DNA from: an uncultured Caulobacter sp.
GTDB lineage: Bacteria; Pseudomonadota; Alphaproteobacteria; Caulobacterales; Caulobacteraceae
Direction: 5' to 3'
Assembly (NCBI GenBank): GCA_937925635.1
Contig: CALALX010000062.1
Span: forward strand, 7,625-71,624
Length of the DNA stretch: 64,000 nt
Part shown: positions 34,225 through 41,535 of the stretch, one piece after another
Numbering within the stretch: position 1 is the stretch's first letter
Layout of the letters: each line of letters starts with the position of its first letter
The notes under the pieces: generated by a model
What the model saw: the letters and a program-made list of their open reading frames with translations, nothing else
The model's database searches: none
What the model was told of the DNA's origin: nothing
Made by a program: the position numbers and the translations under genes

Positions 34225-34542
34225 TCACTCTTCGAACATCTCGCGCAGAGTGGCGAGCAGGGTCGTCAACTCGACCGTATGCAATCTGCCGATCTTGCGG
34301 ATCATTCGTGTCCGGTCGACTGAGCGCATCTGGTCTGGAACCAGGAGACCAATCCGACTGGCGAACCGGACTTCAGGGCGAAATCGGGACGGCAGGCTCC
34401 CGGTGGTCAGTGGTACGATGAGATGGACGGGGAGATGGCTGAGGCCATCCGGAGACACGATCACGCAGGGTCGGGTCTTGCGCAGTTCGCTGCCGACGGT
34501 TGGATCGAGTCGAACAAGCCAAACGTCGCCGCGTCTGATCAA
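34225..34542 (-). CDS. MazF/PemK-family toxin endoribonuclease
   Basis: 105 residues. MRRGDVWLVRLDPTVGSE-type N-terminus (here MIRRGDVWLV), the catalytic Arg in RKTRPCVIVSPD and the Ser/Thr in IVPLTTG are the PemK/MazF hallmarks. The C-terminus has the usual RMIRKIGRL helix. The start overlaps the antitoxin stop by 4 nt, so antitoxin is made first. MazF enzymes cut single-stranded mRNA at short motifs; the target here cannot be predicted. Confidence 0.9.
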   Translation of the reverse strand: MIRRGDVWLVRLDPTVGSELRKTRPCVIVSPDGLSHLPVHLIVPLTTGSLPSRFRPEVRFASRIGLLVPDQMRSVDRTRMIRKIGRLHTVELTTLLATLREMFEE

Positions 34543-34874
34543 GGACGTTTCTCTTCATTGGCCGCGAGCGCGGCCTCCAGTTCAGCGATCTCTTCTTCCG
34601 TCCAATCCTCACCCAGAGCCTCGGTGTCCATGTCGGAGGCCAGGTCGGCATCAAGCCATTCCCGCTCCTCCTCGGTCAGCCCCGCAGCCGCAATGCGCCT
34701 GGCGTCGTCTTCCCAACCCTGGCGAGGGGTCCTTCGCGCCGGAATAATGGTGATCTTGCCGGGTTCGTAGACGAACTCAACCGCGCCGCCCTCCGCGACC
34801 CCGAGGGCCTGAAGCGCGGACTTGGGCAGGATCACGCCTTGGGAATTCCCGATCTTTCGAATGGACGAGGCCAT
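34539..34874 (-). CDS. MazE/AbrB-family antitoxin
   Basis: 111 residues. N-terminal swapped-hairpin AbrB domain (IRKIGNSQGVILPKSALQAL) binds DNA; the acidic C-terminal part (about 50-111, rich in Glu/Asp) wraps the toxin. It is longer than typical MazE (about 80), mainly in the acidic tail. GGAG lies seven nucleotides before the ATG. The AT-rich palindromic region at 34886-34904 is the likely operator for self-repression. Confidence 0.9.
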   Translation of the reverse strand: MASSIRKIGNSQGVILPKSALQALGVAEGGAVEFVYEPGKITIIPARRTPRQGWEDDARRIAAAGLTEEEREWLDADLASDMDTEALGEDWTEEEIAELEAALAANEEKRP

Positions 34875-34885
34875 GACTGCGCTCC

Positions 34886-34904
34886 GTTACAACAAAGTTA
34901 TAAC
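34886..34904 (-). promoter_or_regulatory. Toxin-antitoxin promoter and operator
   Basis: On the minus strand GTTATAAC and GTTGTAAC are separated by TTT. GTTATAAC is itself palindromic and contains a TATAAC -10 box. The pair lies 12-30 nt upstream of the antitoxin ATG, in one of the few AT-rich spots of the region. This suggests an autoregulated promoter whose -10 box is covered by MazE. Confidence 0.6.
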
Positions 34905-34916
34905 ATCGCTACCCGC

Positions 34917-36452
34917 CTACTTCCAGATCGGCTTGCCGTCACCGGGGAGGCCGAGCCTGCCCCACATCTCCGACACCCGGTCGACCACAGCCTGGTCCAT
35001 GCGGATCTTCTCGCCCCATTCGCGGTGGGTTTCTGGCGGCAGCTTGTTGGTGGCGTCGAGGCCGATCTTGCTGCCCAGGCCGCTCTCGGGGCTGGCGAAG
35101 TCGAGGTAGTCGATCGGGGTGTTCTCGATGACGGTGATGTCGCGGGCCGGGTCCATCTTGGTCGAGATGGCCCACATGACCTGTTTCCAGTCGCGGGCGT
35201 CGATGTCGTCGTCCACGACGATGACCCATTTCGTGTACATGAACTGGCGCAGATAGCTCCAGACGCCGAGCATCACCCGCTTGGCGTGGCCGGGGTAGGC
35301 CTTCTTCATCGACACCACGGCGATGCGGTAGCTGCAGCCCTCGGGCGGCAGCCAGAAGTCGGTGATCTCGGGGAATTGGGCGCGCAGCAGGGGGATGAAG
35401 ACCTCGTTCAGCGCCTCGCCCAGCACCGAGGGCTCGTCCGGCGGGCGGCCGGTGAAGGTGGTCAGGTAGATGGGGTCGCGGCGCATGGTGATGGCTGTGA
35501 CCTGGAAGACCGGGAAGGTCTCGACCGAATTGTAGTAGCCGGTGTGGTCGCCGTAGGGGCCTTCGGGGGCGTGTTCGTCGAACAGGACATGGCCCTCCAG
35601 CACGATCTCGGCGTTGGCGGGGACCATCAGGGGCACGGTCTTGCAGGGAACCAGTTCGGCCTTCTGGCCGCGCAGCAGGCCGGCGAACTGGTACTCCGAC
35701 AGGGTGTCCGGCACGGGCGTCACCGCCGCCAGAATCACACCCGGGTCGGCGCCGATCACCGCGCAGGCGGGCAGCGGCTCGCGCTTGCCGGCCTTCTTGT
35801 GGCGGCCGTAGTGCTGGGCCCCGCCGCGATGGGCCAGCCAGCGCATGATCGCCCGGTCCTTGCCCAGCACCTGCATGCGGTAGATGCCGAGGTTGAAGTC
35901 GTCCTCCTTCGAGTCCGACGGCCCCTTTGTGACCACCAGCGGCCAGGTGATCAGCGGCGCGGGCTCGCCGGGCCAACAGGTCTGGACGGGCAGCTTGCCG
36001 AGGTCCACCTGGTCGCCCTTGAGCACCACCTGCTGCACCGGCGCGGACTTCACGGTCTTCGGCCGCATCGACATCACGGTCTGGGCCAGCGGCAGCAGCT
36101 CCATGGCGTCCTTTATGCCGCGCGGCGGCTCGGGCTGGCGCAGGAAGGCCAGGAGCTCGCCGACCTCGCGCAGCTCGCCGGCCGTGGTGCGCGGCTCGCC
36201 GCCGAGCGTCACGCCCAGCGCCACCCGCTTCACCGTGCCGAACAGGTTGGCCAGGCAGGGCATCGGCGAGATGGAGCCGTCCTCCATCACTGGCTTTTCG
36301 AACAGCACCGCCGGCCCGCCCGTGGCCAGCAGCCGGGTGCAGATCTCGGTCATCTCCAGCACCGTCGACACGGGCTCGGTCACCCGCACCAGCTCGCCGT
36401 CCGCTTCCAGTTTCGCGATGAAGTCCCGCAGCGACCGATAGGCCAAGGTCAT
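34917..36452 (-). CDS. ubiD: UbiD-family prenylated-FMN decarboxylase
   Basis: 511 residues, full length. UbiD motifs include LEGHVLFDEHAPEGPYGDHTG, the catalytic Glu-Arg-Glu region (RMQVLGKDRAIMRW; APEGPYGD) and VVDDDIDARDWKQVMWAI. It removes the carboxyl from 3-polyprenyl-4-hydroxybenzoate in ubiquinone synthesis and needs prFMN made by UbiX, which is not in the window. ubiA, the preceding pathway step, is 5 kb away on the same strand. Other UbiD-type aromatic decarboxylases look similar, so the exact substrate is likely but not certain. Confidence 0.9.
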   Translation of the reverse strand: MTLAYRSLRDFIAKLEADGELVRVTEPVSTVLEMTEICTRLLATGGPAVLFEKPVMEDGSISPMPCLANLFGTVKRVALGVTLGGEPRTTAGELREVGELLAFLRQPEPPRGIKDAMELLPLAQTVMSMRPKTVKSAPVQQVVLKGDQVDLGKLPVQTCWPGEPAPLITWPLVVTKGPSDSKEDDFNLGIYRMQVLGKDRAIMRWLAHRGGAQHYGRHKKAGKREPLPACAVIGADPGVILAAVTPVPDTLSEYQFAGLLRGQKAELVPCKTVPLMVPANAEIVLEGHVLFDEHAPEGPYGDHTGYYNSVETFPVFQVTAITMRRDPIYLTTFTGRPPDEPSVLGEALNEVFIPLLRAQFPEITDFWLPPEGCSYRIAVVSMKKAYPGHAKRVMLGVWSYLRQFMYTKWVIVVDDDIDARDWKQVMWAISTKMDPARDITVIENTPIDYLDFASPESGLGSKIGLDATNKLPPETHREWGEKIRMDQAVVDRVSEMWGRLGLPGDGKPIWK

Positions 36453-36510
36453 GCTCCCGTTACGCGGGGCGGAAGCTAGGGCGGAGCGGGGTGCGTGTCA
36501 CGGGGGGCAT

Positions 36511-36628
36511 TGCGTCCTTCGCGACGCGATCCCGAGGGATCGCTCCTCAGGATGACGGACTCAGAGAAGCGCTACCCACTTTCGTCATGGTGAGGCGCGA
36601 GCCTCAAGCGAGCGTCGCGAACCACGCA
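36511..36628. repeat. Paired palindromic repeat, family 4 copy A
   Basis: Two inverted copies (36511-36556 and 36584-36628) of a 45-bp unit starting TGCGTCCTTCG and ending CTCAGGATGAC, around a 27-bp spacer. The left unit contains an internal hairpin GCGATCCC / GGGATCGC. The second copy is at 42814-42923. It fills the gap between mmcQ-type gene end and the ubiD start. Confidence 0.75.
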
Positions 36629-36632
36629 CCGC

Positions 36633-36974
36633 CTACCCGCCCCCATCCCGCGCCTTGATCATCGTCTTCGTCGCCAGCTTGCGCCAGCGGCGGTCGAGGA
36701 ACCCTCGGAGCTGGGCGGGATCGAGGGTCGCCAGTCGCGCCAGCACCGAGGGGTAGTCCTTGTAGTGCGGCGTGATGTGGAAGGTCTGCGGCTCGACCTC
36801 CATCAGCATGTCCCGTTCGTCGAAGGACACGTCCATCAGCACGGCGCTGTCATCCTCGGCGCGCACGCGGGTGAAGAACTTCCCCCGCACCTTGAACGCG
36901 GGCATCCCGTAGCTGGTCCCCTCCTCGGCGCCCGGGAAGGACAGGGCGATCGCGGCGAACTCTTCCCTCGTCAT
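36633..36974 (-). CDS. MmcQ/YjbR family protein
   Basis: 113 residues from the ATG at 36974, with GGAGGAGCG directly upstream. The start MTREEFAAIALSFPGAEEGTSYG, then AFKVRGKFFTRV and the C-terminal LRGFLDRRWRKLATK match the MmcQ/YjbR (CyaY-like fold) family of small DNA-binding-like proteins of unknown role. The longer frame to 38864 is antisense and frame-shifted noise within the GGT gene. Confidence 0.88.
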   Translation of the reverse strand: MTREEFAAIALSFPGAEEGTSYGMPAFKVRGKFFTRVRAEDDSAVLMDVSFDERDMLMEVEPQTFHITPHYKDYPSVLARLATLDPAQLRGFLDRRWRKLATKTMIKARDGGG

Positions 36975-37018
36975 CGCTCCTCCGACGTTCCGGCCTCGGC
37001 GGGGCGGCGGCGTCTGGA

Positions 37019-38788
37019 TCAGTACGCCAGCGCCACGCCGTCCTTGCGCATCTCGGTGGCGGCGGCGTAGCGGCCGGGCCAGCGCTCGATGGCCTGGTAG
37101 CCGCCGAAGCCGCCGTCGCTGCCGCCGATCTTCCAGCCGATCGCCTCCAGCGCCTTGCGCGTCGCCTCTGGCACGCCGGTCTCCAGCCGGAGCAGGCCCG
37201 GATGGCCGAGCTGTTCGCCGGTCGGCTCCATGCCGCCCTCGTGGTGCCAGCGGGGGCTGTCCCCCGCCGCCTGCAGATCGAGGCCGTGGTCGACCATGTT
37301 GCTGATGATCTGGGCCTGGCCCTGGGGCTGCATGTCGCCGCCCATGACGCCGAAGGCCAGCCAGGGCTCGCCGCCCTTGACCGCGAAGCCGGGGATGATG
37401 GTCTGGAACGGCCGCTTGCCCGGCGCATAGAGGTTGGGGTGGCCGTCGGTCAGGCTGAACAGCTCGCCCCGGTCCTGCAGCATGAAGCCCAGGCCGTCCG
37501 GCGACAGGCCCGACCCCATGCCCCGGAAGTTGGACTGGATGATCGAGACCATCATCCCGTCGCTGTCGGATGTGCAGAAGTAGGTGGTGTCGCCGTGCGA
37601 CGGGGCCTGGCCCGGATAGGCGGGGGTCAGGATGCTGTCCGGCTTGATGAGCTTCGCGCGCTGGGCGGCGTACTCTTTCGAGTTCAGCCACTCGACCGGG
37701 ATCTTGCCGAAGTCGGGGTCGGCGAAGTAGCGGCCGCGGTCCTCGTAGGCCAGGCGCTTGGCCTCGACCGCGTGGTGGATCGAGGCGGCCGATTGGAAGC
37801 CCATCGCCTTGACGTCGAACTGCTCGAGGATGTTCAGCAGCTGCAGGGTCGACAGACCCTGGCTGTTGGGGGCCAGGCCATAGACATCGACGCCGTGGTA
37901 GCCGCTGACCAGCGGCGGCGTCCATTCGCTGTGGTGGGCCTTGAGGTCGGCGCGGGTCATCCAGCCGCCGATGCGCTTGAAGTAGGCCTCGATCACGTCG
38001 GCGATCGGGCCGTCGTAGTAGGCGTCGCGTCCGCCCTCGGCGATCATCCGGTAGGTCCTGGCCAGGGCCGGGTTGCGGAAGACCTCGCCCTCGCGCGGCG
38101 CGCGGCCGTCCGGAGCCCAGACCTTGTTGAAGTTGGCGACCTCCTCGATGCCGGAGCCGGGGCCGTTGAACCGCCTGAACGAGGCGGCCAGGTAGTAGGC
38201 GACGTTCTGGCTGACCGGCGCGCCCGCCTCGGCGTGGGCGATGGCCGGATCGAACAGGTCCTTCCACGGCAGCTTGCCGTAACGCTGGTGCAGGTCCCAC
38301 CAGGCCTGGACCGCGCCCGGCACGCTGACGCTGACGGCGCCGAAGCTCGGGATCAGGCCCCTGGCGTTGGCGCGCGCGCGGACGGTCTCCAGCGACAGGC
38401 CCTTGGGCGAGCGACCCGAACCATTGAGCCCGACGACCTTCCGGGTCTTCGGGTCCCAGAGCATGGCGAAGCAGTCGCCGCCGATGCCGCAGGCGATCGG
38501 CTCGAGCAGGCCCAGGCAGGCGTTGGCCGCGACGGCGGCGTCGATCGCGCTGCCGCCCTTCTTCAGGACCTCGATCGCCGCCATCGTCGCCAGCGGATGG
38601 GCGGTGGCCGCCGCGCCGTGGATCCCCCAGGCCGCCGACCGGCTGGCGAAGGTGGCGCCGTCGATGCGGTCGCCGCCCCTTACGTCGGGCCGGTTGAGAT
38701 TGGGGTTGCCGGCGCGACTCTGGGCAAGGGCCGCGGTCGAGGCGAAGGCGGCGGCCGGCAGGGCGGCGAGAAAGGTGCGGCGGCGCAT
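37019..38788 (-). CDS. ggt: Gamma-glutamyltransferase, Tat-exported
   Basis: 589 residues. The N-terminus MRRRTFLAALPAAAFAS is a twin-arginine type signal. The proenzyme is expected to self-cleave at Thr401 (SHGDTTYFC), making a large and a small subunit; downstream GSGLSPDGLGFMLQDRGELF and the glutathione-site stretch FGVMGGDMQPQGQ are conserved. It splits glutathione and gamma-glutamyl peptides in the periplasm. It may work with the POT peptide symporter and glutamate-cysteine ligase elsewhere in the window, but is not linked to them in an operon. Confidence 0.92.
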   Translation of the reverse strand: MRRRTFLAALPAAAFASTAALAQSRAGNPNLNRPDVRGGDRIDGATFASRSAAWGIHGAAATAHPLATMAAIEVLKKGGSAIDAAVAANACLGLLEPIACGIGGDCFAMLWDPKTRKVVGLNGSGRSPKGLSLETVRARANARGLIPSFGAVSVSVPGAVQAWWDLHQRYGKLPWKDLFDPAIAHAEAGAPVSQNVAYYLAASFRRFNGPGSGIEEVANFNKVWAPDGRAPREGEVFRNPALARTYRMIAEGGRDAYYDGPIADVIEAYFKRIGGWMTRADLKAHHSEWTPPLVSGYHGVDVYGLAPNSQGLSTLQLLNILEQFDVKAMGFQSAASIHHAVEAKRLAYEDRGRYFADPDFGKIPVEWLNSKEYAAQRAKLIKPDSILTPAYPGQAPSHGDTTYFCTSDSDGMMVSIIQSNFRGMGSGLSPDGLGFMLQDRGELFSLTDGHPNLYAPGKRPFQTIIPGFAVKGGEPWLAFGVMGGDMQPQGQAQIISNMVDHGLDLQAAGDSPRWHHEGGMEPTGEQLGHPGLLRLETGVPEATRKALEAIGWKIGGSDGGFGGYQAIERWPGRYAAATEMRKDGVALAY

Positions 38789-38841
38789 GGTGATGGCTCC
38801 CCGGGGTACTGGTCGTGGGGACTATAGGCCGAACAGGAGCG

Positions 38842-39261
38842 CTATCCAGTCTCCCTCCCCGCATGGGGAGGGTGGCCGGCCGAAGGCCGGACGGGTGGGG
38901 CCCCTGCGGGTCGAAACACTGGCTGATCGACGAGCGCAGCCTGGATGACCAGCATCACGCCGTCGAAGTTTTCGCGAACGGCGGTGGTCGAGAACCGCAG
39001 CACAAGGAAACCCTCGCGCCGGAGCACGGCATCGCGAACCGCGTCGTGGCGCCTCGCTTCGTCCTCGCCGTGCTGGCCGCCATCGACCTCGATGACCAGA
39101 CGCCGCGTGAAGCAGACGAAGTCCAGATAGTATCCGCGGAAGGGCGCTTGCCGTCGGAAGCGATAGCCTTCTGCTCGCATCTTCTTCAGCCGCGACCAGA
39201 GCTTGACCTCCATCGCGGGCATGTCCGACCGCATCGCTCTGGCACGATCTCGCGGCTGCAT
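38842..39261 (-). CDS. DUF559 Vsr-like endonuclease domain protein inside inverted repeats
   Basis: 139 residues from the ATG at 39261. DUF559 has the restriction-endonuclease/Vsr fold with Asp47 (YYLDF), Glu58, Asp60 and His64 (VIEVDGGQH) as likely catalytic or structural residues, all present. SD-like GGGTGGGG lies directly before the ATG and is part of the right inverted repeat; the last 19 codons are encoded by the left inverted repeat, and the TAG falls one base outside it. A longer frame to 39336 also reads through the right repeat. Gene and repeats therefore look like one unit. Activity is unproven. Confidence 0.85.
   Translation of the reverse strand: MQPRDRARAMRSDMPAMEVKLWSRLKKMRAEGYRFRRQAPFRGYYLDFVCFTRRLVIEVDGGQHGEDEARRHDAVRDAVLRREGFLVLRFSTTAVRENFDGVMLVIQAALVDQPVFRPAGAPPVRPSAGHPPHAGRETG
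38846..38900. repeat. Left inverted repeat, family 1 (DUF559 element)
   Basis: Begins CCAGTCTCCCTCCCC, includes the outer palindrome CCCTCCCC GC ATGGGGAGGG, an inner GGCC-rich hairpin and ends GGGTGGGG. It encodes the last 19 residues of the DUF559 protein. Confidence 0.85.
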
Positions 39262-39263
39262 CG

Positions 39264-39318
39264 CCCCACCCGTCCCGGCTTCGCCGGTCCACCCTCCCCA
39301 TGCGGGGAGGGAGACTGG
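39264..39318. repeat. Right inverted repeat, family 1 (DUF559 element)
   Basis: Reverse complement of the left repeat with five substitutions, paired so that the inner hairpin is preserved. It starts 3 nt upstream of the DUF559 ATG and supplies its 5' leader, ending 3 nt before the VOC gene stop codon. Confidence 0.85.
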
Positions 39319-39320
39319 CT

Positions 39321-39668
39321 CTAGGTTTCGCTCCACACCGCCAGCTCGTTGCCGGCGGGGTCGCGGAAGTGGAATCTCCGGCCGCCGGGGAAGCTGAAGA
39401 TCGGGACGGTCACCGCGCCGCCGGCCGATTGCACCTTCGCCTGCATGGCCTCCAGGTCATGGGCGTAGAGAATGACCAGCGGCTTCGCCGGCACGCCGTC
39501 GCCCGCGGGGGCCGCGTCGAAGCCGCCGTCGAGCCCTTCGCTGTAGGCCGCGTATTCCGGGCCATAGTCCGTGAAGGTCCAGCCGAACGCAGCCGTATAG
39601 AAGGCCTTGGTTCCCGGCAGGTCGCCGCCGGGCATTTCCACGTAGTCGATCTTGCCATCTTCGCGCAT
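39321..39668 (-). CDS. VOC-superfamily (glyoxalase-like) protein
   Basis: 115 residues from the ATG at 39668, with AGGAG eight nucleotides upstream. It has the paired beta-alpha-beta-beta-beta VOC fold: DYVEMPGGDLPGTKAFYTAAFGW opens the first module and RRFHFRDPAGNELAVWS closes the second, where Glu is a metal ligand. Family members are diverse dioxygenases, glyoxalases and resistance proteins; the substrate is unknown. Its stop codon abuts the inverted repeat of the DUF559 element. Confidence 0.88.
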   Translation of the reverse strand: MREDGKIDYVEMPGGDLPGTKAFYTAAFGWTFTDYGPEYAAYSEGLDGGFDAAPAGDGVPAKPLVILYAHDLEAMQAKVQSAGGAVTVPIFSFPGGRRFHFRDPAGNELAVWSET

Positions 39669-39725
39669 GGGGCAGCTCCTGTTGTTCTCATTTTGTTCAC
39701 GCCGTGGAACGGGAGTCAACCGCCC

Positions 39726-40376
39726 TCAGGGAAAGGCCCAGACGCTGGTCCTTTTGACTTCCATGTCCTCCAGCTCGCGCGTGGTCGGGACCTGGTACTC
39801 GGCCAGTTTCGTCAGGCCGTCCTTGGGGAAGTAGGTTCGGCCGGGGTCGCCGATCAGCACCGTCTTGCCCCCGTCGCGCGCGGCGGTCAGCCAGGCGAGC
39901 ACCCGCTCGGCCAGCGGCTTCTCGTAGCAGATGTCGCCGGCCAGGAAGACGTCGGCGTCGGCCGGCGGCGGGCCGTCGAGCAGGTTGTCGCCGGTGAAGT
40001 CCACGGCCACCCCGTTGGCTTCCGCGTTCACCGCGATGGCCGCCTCGCAGAAGACGTCGATGTCGGCCGCCAGCGCCGAGGCCGCGCCGGCCTTCATCGC
40101 CGCGATGGCGACGATGCCTGAGCCCGAGGCGAAGTCGACGACCCGCTTGCCGGCGACGATGTCCGGATGATCGAGGATGAAGCGCGCCAGCGCCTGGCCG
40201 CCCGCCCAGGCGAAGGCCCAGAACGGCGGCGGCAGGCCGATGGTCGCCAGATCCTCCTCGGTCAGCCGCCAGATCGGGGTGATCTCGTCGGCCAGGTGCA
40301 GGGACAGCTCCGGCGCATGCGGCGTCGGCTGGAAGCGCGTGTTCTCGAGGATGAAGGCGCGGCGGTCGGTGATCAT
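39726..40376 (-). CDS. Class I SAM methyltransferase (ETFB lysine methyltransferase-like)
   Basis: 216 residues. SAM-binding motif VVDFASGSGIVAIAA (about 79-93), acidic DIDVF, and the post-I motif AGDICYEKP (about 145-153), typical of the COG3897/METTL20-related group. N-terminal PFWAFAWAGGQALARF is also characteristic. Bacterial relatives methylate lysines of electron-transfer flavoprotein beta; others are annotated nicotinamide N-methyltransferases. I favour protein methylation, at moderate confidence. Confidence 0.82.
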   Translation of the reverse strand: MITDRRAFILENTRFQPTPHAPELSLHLADEITPIWRLTEEDLATIGLPPPFWAFAWAGGQALARFILDHPDIVAGKRVVDFASGSGIVAIAAMKAGAASALAADIDVFCEAAIAVNAEANGVAVDFTGDNLLDGPPPADADVFLAGDICYEKPLAERVLAWLTAARDGGKTVLIGDPGRTYFPKDGLTKLAEYQVPTTRELEDMEVKRTSVWAFP

Positions 40377-40414
40377 GCGGCCGTCCTAGAGCAGCGGCCT
40401 CTGCAAACCAACCG

Positions 40415-41377
40415 TCAGGCGGCCGCAACCAGCCCCTTGCTCGACGCCGCCTTCAGCACGCCGAGATACCCCTTCGCCACCAGCATCCGCTCGGTCACGC
40501 CCTTCTGGCGCAGCAGCCGGTGCGCCTTGGGCAGGTTCCAGCAGGGCACATGCATGAACATGTGATGCTCGCAGTGATAGTTCACGTAGTAGGGCGCGAT
40601 CAGCAGCCGCTCGATCGGGTTGGCCAGCGTCGTGCGGGCGTGGCGCAGCGGGTCGGGCTGGTTCGCGCCGACCAGGGCGTGCTCGGCGATGTTCCGCAGG
40701 CGCGTGACCAGCGGATACCAGGTCGCCATCGGGATCAGCCACAGCACCGGCCAGGCCCACCACAGGCCGAAGGCTGAGGTGACCGCGATGATCGGCGCGT
40801 GGACGATCAGGAACGGCTTCCAGAAGTTGAAGACACCCTTCGCCGTCTTGCCGAACGGCACGCCCTTGGCCTTGCCGGTCCTGAAGGCGTCGAGGCTGGG
40901 CTGGATGCGCTGCTTGTAGAAGGTCTGGCCGGTCAGGTCGCGGACCACCTTGCGCCACAGCGAGGCGCGGGTGGTCGGGAACGGCGCCGACAGCGACAGG
41001 TCCGGATCCTCGGCCTGCTGGGCGAACTTGTGGTGCTGCAGGTGATAGTCGCGGTAGCGCTTGAGGTCGCCGTTGGTCGGCGCCCCGCACAGCCACTGGC
41101 CGACCCAGTCGTTGACCTTGATGTTGGGGTGCACGCAGCCGTGCGCCGCCTCATGCATCAGAATGGCCAGCCCCAGCTGCCGCGCCCCGATGACCATCAC
41201 CGCCAGGACGAATGTCAGCGGGTTTGGAAAGACGATGAACAGCGCGCTGGCGGCGGCGATGGTCAGCCAGGCGTGGGCGACCAGCCACAGCCCGAACCAG
41301 CTGGAACGCGCGGCCAGCGGCGCCCATTCCTGGTCGGTGAAGAAATCCTTGGGTTTCACGCGCGCTGCGACGGCCAT
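40415..41377 (-). CDS. Membrane fatty-acid desaturase
   Basis: 320 residues with hydrophobic segments at about 28-70 and 190-225. Three di-iron histidine boxes: HEAAHGCVH (about 75-83), HLQHH (about 111-115) and HCEHH (about 268-272). It inserts double bonds or hydroxyls into acyl chains at the membrane; substrate and position cannot be told, and sphingolipid or carotenoid relatives share the boxes. The gene follows a family 2 palindromic repeat that separates it from ubiA. Confidence 0.88.
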   Translation of the reverse strand: MAVAARVKPKDFFTDQEWAPLAARSSWFGLWLVAHAWLTIAAASALFIVFPNPLTFVLAVMVIGARQLGLAILMHEAAHGCVHPNIKVNDWVGQWLCGAPTNGDLKRYRDYHLQHHKFAQQAEDPDLSLSAPFPTTRASLWRKVVRDLTGQTFYKQRIQPSLDAFRTGKAKGVPFGKTAKGVFNFWKPFLIVHAPIIAVTSAFGLWWAWPVLWLIPMATWYPLVTRLRNIAEHALVGANQPDPLRHARTTLANPIERLLIAPYYVNYHCEHHMFMHVPCWNLPKAHRLLRQKGVTERMLVAKGYLGVLKAASSKGLVAAA

Positions 41378-41445
41378 GCGGGGACTATCTCACCTTGATC
41401 GGCGGCTGGCCAGAATGACGGGGGCGTCAGTTTCGGCCTCGCGCC

Positions 41446-41531
41446 GGGACTGCTTCGCGAAGCGTAGCTGTCCCGCAACTGCGTCGAAGGGTGTTGAGGG
41501 ACAGCTACCGGCTATCGCCGGAAGCAGTCCC
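41446..41531. repeat. Paired palindromic repeat, family 2 copy B
   Basis: Left unit 41446-41474 (GGGACTGCTTC, short GCGAAGC loop, GTAGCTGTCCC) and inverted right unit 41498-41531 around a 23-bp spacer. Same arms as 3326-3414. It ends 4 nt past the ubiA stop codon on the minus strand and may terminate that transcript. Confidence 0.85.
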
Positions 41532-41535
41532 AGGC

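Larger units (their letters stand above)
38846..39318 (-). mobile_element. Candidate DUF559-inverted-repeat element (473 bp)
   Basis: 55-bp inverted repeats at both ends (38846-38900 and 39264-39318) match at 50 of 55 positions when compared as reverse complements. Differences cluster in the inner hairpin and are compensatory, keeping the stem and its TTCG/CGAA loop. The interior is filled by the DUF559 gene. A related pair with no gene is at 54688-54832. No target-site duplication is obvious. Mobility is inference. Confidence 0.6.

Noticed and set aside
36633..38864. A 743-codon minus-strand frame covering mmcQ and ggt, suggesting a fusion
   Set aside because: Only the last 113 codons match a protein family. 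The rest is frame-shifted relative to the intact gamma-glutamyltransferase gene on the same strand.
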